Part shown: positions 1-5,430 of the stretch, in pieces
Layout: each line of letters opens with the position of its first letter
Numbering within the stretch: position 1 is the stretch's first letter
Assembly: GCA_966250375.1 (NCBI GenBank)
Contig: CBINHE010000167.1
Span: 1 to 5,430 of the forward strand
Length of the DNA stretch: 5,430 nucleotides
Reading direction: 5' to 3'
DNA from: CAMLDH01 sp966250375
Lineage (GTDB): Bacteria; Pseudomonadota; Gammaproteobacteria; Burkholderiales; Burkholderiaceae_D
The notes under the pieces: generated by a model
The model's input: only the letters and a program-made list of their open reading frames with translations
Databases searched by the model: none
What the model was told of the DNA's origin: nothing
Position numbers and translations under genes: made by a program

Positions 1-1
1 G

Positions 2-721
2 ATCCATGATTTTGCGATTACCGATGAGAAAATCAGTATTTAACTGGCCCACATAGTTTCTGAAAAAGCACCAGGCAATCTTGCCGAGCAGATCCAGGAT
101 TTTGCGATTGCCGATGAGAGAACCAGAATTGAACTGGCCCACATAGTTGCTGAAAAAGCACCAGACAATCTTGCCGATAAGATCCAGGATTTTGCGATTG
201 CCGATGAGAGAACCAAAATTGAACTGGCCCTCACAGTTGCTGAAAAAGCACCAGACACGCTCGCCCAGCATATCCAAAAGTTTGCGATTGCCGATGAGAG
301 CACCAGGGTTAGATTAGCCAAAATCGTTGCTGAAAAAAATTTAAAAGTCCTTACCAATCATATCCAAAATTTTGCGATTGCCGACGAAAGCGCCAAGGTT
401 GAACTAGCCCACAAAGTTGCTGAAAAAGACCTCGAAATGCTCGCCCAACAGATCCAAAATTTTGCGATTGCCGATGAAAGCGCCAGGGTTGAACTAGCCC
501 ACAAAGTTGCTGAAAAAAACCCCGAAATGCTCACCAGGGACATCCAGAATTTTGCGATTTCCAACGAAAGCGCCAGAGTTGAACTGGCCCACAAAATTGC
601 TGAAAAAATCCCTGGGGTACTCGCCTGGAATATCCAAAATTTTGCGATTGCCGACGAGCGCGCCAGGATTGAACTGGCCCAAATCCTTGACAGAAAATAT
701 CTCCCCCCTTTTCTGATTAGC
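2..721 (+). repeat. Eight tandem 90-bp repeats encoding 30-aa helical units
   Basis: Units begin at 2, 92, 182, 272, 362, 452, 542 and 632, with an exact 90-bp period and no indels. Each starts with ATC CA(A/G/T) followed by a near-invariant TTTTGCGATT block (TTTGCGATT in unit 4) and carries a GAACTGGCCC-like block 30 bp later. The encoded unit is roughly I-Q-N/D-F-A-I-A-D-E-x-x-x-(I/V)-E-L-A-H-x-V-A-E-K-x-P-x-x-L-x-x-x, which suggests two helices of an alpha-solenoid. Units 2-3 share DERT and AEKAPD; units 5-6 share DESA and HKVAEK. This points to recent local duplication of neighbours. The last third of unit 8 is diverged, and the next FAI motif (743) is out of register by 12 bp. The array runs off the left edge, so its full copy number is not visible. 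Confidence 0.93.
41..43 (+). other. In-frame TAA replacing a conserved GAA in the first repeat
   Basis: In unit 1 the codon aligned to the conserved Glu of the (I/V)-E-L-A motif is TAA. Units 2, 3, 5, 6, 7 and 8 have GAA at that place and unit 4 has AGA. A single G-to-T change explains the stop. The surrounding codons of unit 1 still match the repeat (FAITDEK before it, LAHIVSEKAP after it), so the sequence was coding on both sides before the change. Confidence 0.85.
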
Positions 722-2746
722 GAAGGTGATTACCTCGAACGGTTTGCGATTTCCCATCCATCCGCTCGGGCCAGTTTATACGCTTCGGTTTATTTAGGCC
801 TGATAGCGAAGGGAACAATGCGGGCGACAGAGGAGAGATGGCGCAATCAATTCTTCCCTGGCGATCGCCAATCCCTGCCCTTGGCTCAAGTTGCCGCTCA
901 AGTTGCTCCCCATCCCGTCATCGCCGGTTTATTGACCGCCGCCGAGCAACAGCCCGATCCCCATATTCGGGAAACCCTGTCCACCTGGACCCAACTGGTG
1001 GCCTTGCGGTTCGCGGCGGACCAGTTGCCGGAAACGGCCTGGCAGGCGCTGAAGGCCCCGCTGCAGGCAATCCAGAAATGGCGTGCGCCCAATACGCGTT
1101 ATGCGCTAGCCCACCTGCTCGCGCAGCAGTGCCTGCCGCCTGAGGCGGGAGACGTTAACGGTTTCTTCGCCTTTGGCAAACAATTCCCCAGGCCGCATAC
1201 TCACTTATACCCAACCCTGCTGTTCCCGCTTTTTCAATCGGCAACGGACGACCCCGCCTTGGAAAGGCTCGTGAAGTTGCTGCACCGGTCCGACTTTAAA
1301 GAGGCCAAACGGCAGAAAGTCATGGTTGATGCCCTCCTGGCGCTGACGCAAGCCGATCGCCTGCCTGACGACTTGAAACGCGCACTGCTGCAGGCAGCAG
1401 TGCCAAATGACAGCAGCAAGAAAGCCGTCGACTCCCTGACAGACACCGCCTCGGCCATGCAATGCCTTGTATCGTTGGCGCAGCATGAGCCAAAGCTTGG
1501 CAATAGCAGTGTTTTACAGCGTCTGAAATTCATCCGGAATCCGGGCGATTTCAACGAACAAGTGAAGGGGGTGTTCCAGGACTTGTTCCCGAACCTGCCC
1601 CATGCGGAGAATGCGGCAACCCAATTCACACTCTACCAGGAACAGGCACGACATCCGACCGGGGTGCTCAGCTATGCGGCCAAGATGCAGAACGGTCTGG
1701 CCGCACATGAAAAAGCATCGGTACTGGCGGCCATCGGCCAATTCGTCAACGCGGCTGTGTTAGCGCCGGCGCCAGAGAAGGCCTTTCTGGAGTTGCGTTA
1801 CAACCCGGCCCAGTCGCCCCATTTGCGTCTGCTGGCGGACAAGGCGCCGGCCGCGTTTGCGCAATGGCGGCAGCCTTGCGTTTATCAACCCTCCGCAGCC
1901 TTCCTGGCACAGACTGCCGGCGGCACAAAACAAACCGATATCGCTGCTTACCTGAAGCAGCGGATTGTGATGGACAGGCATGCCTCCCCGGGCACCTATG
2001 CGCTCCTGGAGCAAGTGCTGGCCGGACACACGACGCTCACCTCCGCCCTGCAGGAGAGCAAACGGCCAGCGGCCAGCGCCACTGGGGTAGAAGCGGACTT
2101 GCTGCGGCTCTTGAAAGGGACTCCGGTGGAGCAAAAAGTGAAATTGATCAGGCAGTTGCTGGAATCTCTGCCGCCAGACCAGCTCCAATTGCATCAGGAT
2201 TTGACGGATCTGGAAACCCTGCTGACGCCCTCTGCCCGGCAAGACCATAAACCGTTCACCGTCATCGATACGGATGCGGCGGAGGATTTGTTTTTATGCG
2301 GCACCGAAGTGCTGGGCAGTTGCCAGAACATTCAAGGTAACCCTGACTTGAATAAAGCGCTGATGGGGTACGCGCTGGACGGCAAATATCGCATGCTGGC
2401 AATCAAATCCGAGGATGGGCCCCTGATGGGAAGGCGCATGTTGCGCTTGCTGTGGGATGAGCAGAAGCAGCGACCTGTCCTCCACCTGGAGCGGCTCTAT
2501 CGCAACCCGGGCATACCGGAAAAATATGAACAGGCGCTGGTGGAACTGGCGCAGCAAAAAGCCCGGCAAATGGGGTGTGTGCTGGTGTCGCATGATGAGG
2601 CACTGCCAAGCGGCGGCGACTATCGCGCGCCGCTCATCGCGCATCCCACGCCATGGCCATTCGAGTACGTCGATGCGGAAGGACTTGGCGTCCAGGCTGG
2701 CAAGGAAGGATATCAATTGTCAGAGGCAAGGGTTGTGGGCTCATGA
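437..2746 (+). CDS. Large helical repeat protein with conserved C-terminal domain, function unknown; 5' end interrupted (possible pseudogene)
   Basis: From ATG 437 this encodes 769 residues. Residues 1-95 are 30-residue helical repeats (core IQNFAIADESARVELAHKV), followed by a diverged copy (FAISHPSARASL), a long Leu/Ala/Gln-rich and probably all-helical middle, and a compact domain from about residue 607 to the end. That domain contains LFLCGTEVLGSCQ (C621, C629), a GYALDGKYRMLAIK strand-like segment, RRMLRLLWDE, PVLHLERLY (H683) and VSHDEA (H719). No signal peptide or membrane segment is evident. The same frame is open from 44, with repeats continuing upstream to a TAA at 41-43. Codons 44-436 contain no ATG, GTG or TTG, and ATG 437 lies inside a repeat without a Shine-Dalgarno, so the true start is probably left of the window and the gene may be nonsense-inactivated. 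From memory, related C-terminal modules occur in repeat proteins of Parachlamydia-like and other amoeba-associated bacteria. An effector or host-interaction role is inference only. Confidence 0.7.
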   Translation: MLAQQIQNFAIADESARVELAHKVAEKNPEMLTRDIQNFAISNESARVELAHKIAEKIPGVLAWNIQNFAIADERARIELAQILDRKYLPPFLISEGDYLERFAISHPSARASLYASVYLGLIAKGTMRATEERWRNQFFPGDRQSLPLAQVAAQVAPHPVIAGLLTAAEQQPDPHIRETLSTWTQLVALRFAADQLPETAWQALKAPLQAIQKWRAPNTRYALAHLLAQQCLPPEAGDVNGFFAFGKQFPRPHTHLYPTLLFPLFQSATDDPALERLVKLLHRSDFKEAKRQKVMVDALLALTQADRLPDDLKRALLQAAVPNDSSKKAVDSLTDTASAMQCLVSLAQHEPKLGNSSVLQRLKFIRNPGDFNEQVKGVFQDLFPNLPHAENAATQFTLYQEQARHPTGVLSYAAKMQNGLAAHEKASVLAAIGQFVNAAVLAPAPEKAFLELRYNPAQSPHLRLLADKAPAAFAQWRQPCVYQPSAAFLAQTAGGTKQTDIAAYLKQRIVMDRHASPGTYALLEQVLAGHTTLTSALQESKRPAASATGVEADLLRLLKGTPVEQKVKLIRQLLESLPPDQLQLHQDLTDLETLLTPSARQDHKPFTVIDTDAAEDLFLCGTEVLGSCQNIQGNPDLNKALMGYALDGKYRMLAIKSEDGPLMGRRMLRLLWDEQKQRPVLHLERLYRNPGIPEKYEQALVELAQQKARQMGCVLVSHDEALPSGGDYRAPLIAHPTPWPFEYVDAEGLGVQAGKEGYQLSEARVVGS

Positions 2747-3044
2747 CATTAGAGTAAAGGCGCGTCAAACAACGATAGAGGCTGTCAGACCAAATGTTTC
2801 TTATTGATTCCGCCCACACCAAACTGAAGACCGTGCCTCAATGGGTGAATGACTGTATCGATGCAACCGTTTGATTTATGTCGTGCTTTCTGATGTGAGA
2901 TGGAATCCGGAAGCGCTGCACTGCTCGTAGTAATCAGATATCCGCGCAGAGATCGCGAACTACCCGAACGCAAGTGTGGTCAAAATTTTACGTTTGCGCT
3001 TGGCATACATTCATGCACGCTGGCGACCAACCCATTCACTTATT
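2747..3044. other. Intergenic stretch without a convincing gene
   Basis: About 300 bp lie between the repeat-protein stop and the ferritin-like start. All frames hold only short, mutually overlapping ORFs. One is a 26-codon ORF from ATG 2794 (MFLIDSAHTKLKTV...) ending at 2874, which lacks a clear Shine-Dalgarno. I see no hairpin followed by a T-run that would make a terminator. I also see no good -35/-10 pair, although the promoter of the ferritin-like gene should lie here. The stretch could be a decayed gene, but I cannot identify one. Confidence 0.6.
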
Positions 3045-3049
3045 GGAGG
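3045..3049 (+). promoter_or_regulatory. Shine-Dalgarno GGAGG of the ferritin-like gene
   Basis: GGAGG lies four bases before ATG 3054. It decides the start in favour of 3054 over an in-frame upstream GTG at 2976, which would add 26 Arg/His/Trp-rich residues that do not look like a ferritin N-terminus. Confidence 0.85.
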
Positions 3050-3053
3050 TTTC

Positions 3054-3629
3054 ATGGAAACATACGGACAAAGTCTTGGCGGCAATGAGGGACACGCGGC
3101 GCATCGTCCCTTCTTGGCTGACATGCAGGAAATTCAACGGCGGGCGCGCCAGCATATCGAAGAAGGGGCGGTTACCTCCGGCTATAGTGCCGACCGCGAG
3201 ACCGTATTGAAAGTGTTGAATGAAGTGCTGGCGACGGAAATCATATGCACGCTTCGGTACAAGCGCCATTATTTCATGGCGGCAGGTATTCAATCGGAAG
3301 CGATTGCCACTGAATTCAATGAGCATGCGATGGATGAGCAGCAGCATACGGACTGGGTGGCGCGGCGTATCGTGCAACTGGACGGCGAGCCCGATTTTTC
3401 ACCGGAAGGATTACATACGCGCAGTCATGTCGCATATATGCAGGGCACTGATCTCGATGACATGATCCGGGAAAACCTGATTGCAGAGCGAGTCGCGATC
3501 GATACCTATCGCGCCTTCATCGAGTATCTGAAAGATAACGACCCTACCACGCGCCGCATCATGGAAAAAATTCTCGAAATGGAAGAAGAGCATGCGGAAG
3601 ATATGGCGGGATTATTGAAAAAAAGTTGA
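3054..3629 (+). CDS. Ferritin-like diiron protein (bacterioferritin/Dps-related)
   Basis: This 191-residue cytoplasmic protein is predicted to form a four-helix ferritin bundle that oxidises Fe(II) and probably stores iron. Visible diiron ligand candidates are E62 (LATEIICTLRY, helix A), E95 and H98 (DEQQH, helix B), E145 (IAERVAIDTY, helix C), and E177 and H180 (EMEEEH, helix D). The two ExxH motifs and the 33-residue A-to-B ligand spacing match bacterioferritins. At the position of the bacterioferritin haem ligand Met (next to the helix-B Glu) there is Gln96, so haem binding of the classical kind is not expected. About 45 residues precede helix A (including HRPFLADMQEIQRRARQHI), longer than in bacterioferritin, whose usual length is near 160. 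The start is fixed by GGAGG. The next gene, ndh, lies 140 bp downstream on the same strand. The general class is secure; whether it stores iron, detoxifies peroxide or has another diiron role is not. Confidence 0.9.
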   Translation: METYGQSLGGNEGHAAHRPFLADMQEIQRRARQHIEEGAVTSGYSADRETVLKVLNEVLATEIICTLRYKRHYFMAAGIQSEAIATEFNEHAMDEQQHTDWVARRIVQLDGEPDFSPEGLHTRSHVAYMQGTDLDDMIRENLIAERVAIDTYRAFIEYLKDNDPTTRRIMEKILEMEEEHAEDMAGLLKKS

Positions 3630-3666
3630 GTCATTGCGGCACTGAATTTTTACGAGACATTTTTGC

Positions 3667-3671
3667 AGGAG
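3667..3671 (+). promoter_or_regulatory. Shine-Dalgarno AGGAG before a short ORF
   Basis: AGGAG sits five bases before ATG 3677 in the gap between the ferritin-like gene and ndh. It is a better ribosome-binding site than anything seen directly before ndh itself. Confidence 0.45.
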
Positions 3672-3676
3672 CGGCC

Positions 3677-3733
3677 ATGCCGGTTATCAGTATGAGGGCC
3701 TGCAGATGGCGCGGTTATATTTTTCTCCTGTAA
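3677..3733 (+). CDS. Possible 18-codon leader or small protein upstream of ndh
   Basis: ATG 3677 to TAA 3731-3733 encodes MPVISMRACRWRGYIFLL, preceded by AGGAG at a workable distance. It ends 36 bases before ATG 3770 of ndh. It could be a translated leader that affects ndh expression, a small membrane-associated peptide, or chance. No attenuator hairpin or run of a single regulatory amino acid is visible, so no regulatory mechanism can be argued. It is listed because the ribosome-binding site is good and the downstream gene lacks one. Confidence 0.25.
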   Translation: MPVISMRACRWRGYIFLL

Positions 3734-3769
3734 AAACACAATTTCTTTTAAGCGACTGCTTGGTTGCCT

Positions 3770-5182
3770 ATGTCTGTCATTAAAAAATTTCGCGACGCAA
3801 ACGCCCGATCCGCCAAGCCGCCGACAGCGCCAGTGCAGGCGTCGACAGGTACGGGCAAAAAAACAAGGCATCCGCATCGGATCGTGATTGTCGGCGGCGG
3901 CGCGGGCGGCTTGGAACTGGCAACGCAATTGGGCAATACCTTTGAGGATTCACCGCATACCCAAATAATATTGGCGGACCGGCTTCCAACGCATTTATGG
4001 AAACCCTTGTTGCATGAAGTCGCCGCCGGCAGCATGGACGCAAACGCGAATCAGCTCGAATACGTGGCACAGGCACGCTGGCATCATTTTGAATTTCAGC
4101 AAGGTAAACTGATTGGCCTTGATCGCGCCCGCAAGACGATTACCTTGGCCGAAGTGGATGATGATGACGGCATGGAAATTTTTCCGCAGCGTGAGGTCGG
4201 CTACGACACGTTGGTATTGGCGATCGGCAGCATCACTAATTTTTTCGGCACGCCGGGCGCGAACCAGCATGCCCTCGCCGTCGATACAGTAAACGACGCG
4301 GAACATTTTCGGCGGCGCCTGGTCGCCGCCTGCATGCGAACGCAGAATCGGCTGGGCGAAACCGCCAGCACCGAGCGGCCGCAAGTCAATATCGTCATCA
4401 TCGGCGGCGGCGCTACCGGGGTCGAGCTCTCGGCCGAATTGCGCAACACAACGCAGGTGTTGGGTGCCTACGGCTTGCACCGTCTCGATCCGCGGCGCGA
4501 TATCCACATCATCATTATCGAAGCCGGCCCGCGCATTCTCGGCCCATTGCCGGCGCATATCGCGCAAGAAACGGCACGCATGCTGCAAGGACTCGGCATC
4601 GACGTACTGACTGGGGAAAAAGTAACGGAGGTGCAGGACCATACCGTGTTGACGGCGAGCGGCAAGCGCATACCGGCGGATCTGACGGTATGGGCCGCCG
4701 GCATTCAAGTGCCGGACGTGCTTGCAAAACTCGGTTTGCCAGTCAATAAAATGGGACAAGTCATTGTGACGCAAACGCTGCAAACCGATATCGATCCGGC
4801 GATTTTCGCGTTTGGCGACTGCGCCAGTTGTCCATGGCCGGAAACCGGTAAATCAGTCCCGCCGCGCGCACAAGCGGCGCATCAGCAGGCGATCCATCTG
4901 CACCGTGAATTGCAACGCTATCTTGAGGGCAAGTCATTGCGACCGTTCCGGTACCGCGACCGCGGGTCTTTGATATCGCTCAGCAGGTTCAATACCGTCG
5001 GCAATTTGATGGGCAAGCTGGTCGGCGGCTCCCTGCTGATAGAAGGAAAGCTGGCGCGCTTGCTGTATTTTTCCTTATACCGGCAGCATCTGGTTGCGTT
5101 GCATGGGTTTGTGCGAATGATGCTTGATACCCTCGCGCAGTGGCTGCGGCGCAAGACGGTGCCGCGTGTGAAGCTGCATTAG
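3770..5182 (+). CDS. ndh: NADH:quinone oxidoreductase, type II (NDH-2)
   Basis: This is a single-subunit FAD flavoprotein that passes electrons from NADH to quinone at the inner face of the cytoplasmic membrane without pumping protons. Counting from ATG 3770 (470 residues), the first Rossmann motif is VIVGGGAGGLELA (glycines 42-47, FAD), followed by DRLPTHLWKPLLHE. The second is VIIGGGATGVELSAEL (glycines 212-217, NADH), with acidic E251 at the end of its next strand. Then come TVWAAGIQVP, IFAFGDCA (G349-D350, FAD) and the quinone-site motif AQAAHQ (367-372). The C-terminus (LLYFSLYRQHLVALHGFVRMMLDTLAQWL, given here in parts: LLYFSLYRQHLV, then ALHGFVRMML) is amphipathic and fits peripheral membrane attachment. 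A roughly 35-residue basic, Pro-rich leader precedes the first strand. TTG 3764, two codons upstream, is an alternative start, and neither has a clear Shine-Dalgarno. Length is normal for the family, and no key residue is missing. Confidence 0.95.
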   Translation: MSVIKKFRDANARSAKPPTAPVQASTGTGKKTRHPHRIVIVGGGAGGLELATQLGNTFEDSPHTQIILADRLPTHLWKPLLHEVAAGSMDANANQLEYVAQARWHHFEFQQGKLIGLDRARKTITLAEVDDDDGMEIFPQREVGYDTLVLAIGSITNFFGTPGANQHALAVDTVNDAEHFRRRLVAACMRTQNRLGETASTERPQVNIVIIGGGATGVELSAELRNTTQVLGAYGLHRLDPRRDIHIIIIEAGPRILGPLPAHIAQETARMLQGLGIDVLTGEKVTEVQDHTVLTASGKRIPADLTVWAAGIQVPDVLAKLGLPVNKMGQVIVTQTLQTDIDPAIFAFGDCASCPWPETGKSVPPRAQAAHQQAIHLHRELQRYLEGKSLRPFRYRDRGSLISLSRFNTVGNLMGKLVGGSLLIEGKLARLLYFSLYRQHLVALHGFVRMMLDTLAQWLRRKTVPRVKLH

Positions 5183-5214
5183 CGCAGTGTCCAGCATATT
5201 ATTTGCTAAGGAAT

Positions 5215-5358
5215 TTATTCCGTGCACATTCCTAAGCGTCTGCGTACGCGTTCGATGGTATTGAAGCGCTCTTCAAAAATGGCAGGATCGAAGAGTGGCT
5301 TGCGGCCGCGCCTGGTTGTTTTCCTGCGGCGCGGATTGGCATTAGAGCGGTTTTCGTA
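5215..5358 (-). pseudogene. Transposase remnant, C-terminal part (IS5/IS4-type DDE), truncated
   Basis: On the minus strand the segment from 5358 down to TAA at 5217-5215 reads YENRSNANPRRRKTTRRG, then RKPLFDPAIFEERFNTIERV, then RRRLGMCTE and stop. The basic stretch followed by FDPAIFEERFNTIERV resembles, from memory, the region of IS5/IS4-family DDE transposases around the catalytic Glu (here the E of TIERV). In such proteins ERV is normally followed by a Phe-Ala-Trp-type segment. Here similarity ends at about 5245 and a stop follows soon after, so the C-terminus is lost. Upstream in the same frame there is a TGA at 5361-5359, so the N-terminal side is also interrupted. No terminal inverted repeats are visible. 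The family assignment is from recalled similarity only. Confidence 0.5.
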
Positions 5359-5430
5359 TCAGTGTACGGGTACCGCGGGCCGCTTCGGGGCGCATTGCAG
5401 CGTTGCTCGTCGCTTGTGTGGCTCGCCACA

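Noticed and set aside
40..594. Two long minus-strand ORFs across the repeat array encoding repeated hydrophobic segments
   Set aside because: They are the antisense of the 90-bp repeats, so their periodicity and lack of stops are inherited from the + strand coding units. They have no Shine-Dalgarno and no recognisable family.
1..721. CRISPR array or other non-coding direct repeats
   Set aside because: The 90-bp units are contiguous without spacers, in codon phase, and vary mostly in ways that preserve a protein motif, so they are coding repeats.
2794..2945. Short protein-like readings between the first two genes, such as MFLIDSAHTKLKTV (from 2794) and RLIYVVLSDVRWNPEALHCS (about 2868-2929)
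   Set aside because: They are too short, end in stops and do not match a family I can name. The second faintly suggests a decayed transposase, but not enough to call.
2976..3053. Upstream GTG start for the ferritin-like gene (26 extra residues)
   Set aside because: There is no Shine-Dalgarno before it and the extra residues are atypical, whereas ATG 3054 has GGAGG at a suitable distance.
3630..3660. Terminator after the ferritin-like gene (T-run near 3648)
   Set aside because: No stable GC-rich hairpin precedes the T-run.
5222..5430. A + strand frame from GTG 5222, preceded by AAGGA at 5208-5212, open to the window end
   Set aside because: The translation is Arg/Ser-rich with no recognisable domain and lies antisense to the transposase-like reading, which is the better explanation. 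It could be reconsidered if sequence beyond the window shows a long conserved protein.

Overview
The window carries three well-supported genes, all on the + strand, plus a decayed mobile-element fragment at the right edge. The best organism guess is a betaproteobacterium, probably Burkholderiales. This rests on the character of the type II NADH dehydrogenase and ferritin-like protein and on the high GC of the non-repeat DNA (65% in the two 60-base lines I counted). The left-hand gene and the transposase remnant would suit a host-associated or endosymbiotic member, but that is inference.

Left part (1-2746): a large repeat protein gene enters from beyond the left edge. Its N-terminal portion consists of 90-bp direct repeats encoding 30-residue helical units with a core like FAIADESARVELAHKVAEK. 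Seven units with no in-frame stop follow a first unit in which the usual GAA (Glu) codon is TAA (41-43). After that stop the frame is open for 900 codons, but the first ATG is at 437 and lacks a Shine-Dalgarno site. The gene is therefore either a nonsense-interrupted pseudogene, a shortened protein started from within the repeats, or a gene with a sequencing error. A long helical middle follows, then a distinct C-terminal domain with two Cys and two His in plausible positions. Its function is unknown. Similar repeat-plus-C-terminal-domain proteins are, from memory, found in amoeba-associated bacteria.

Middle (2747-3053): about 300 bp without a convincing gene. It ends in a strong Shine-Dalgarno for a 191-residue ferritin-like diiron protein (3054-3629). 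After a 140-bp gap comes an NADH:quinone oxidoreductase of the NDH-2 type (ndh, about 3770-5182). The gap holds a possible 18-codon ORF with its own Shine-Dalgarno. The two genes may work in related physiology (iron/oxidative-stress handling and respiratory NADH oxidation), but only co-orientation links them here.

Right edge (5183-5430): no intact gene. The minus strand encodes a short fragment resembling the C-terminal part of an IS5/IS4-type DDE transposase, broken on both sides.
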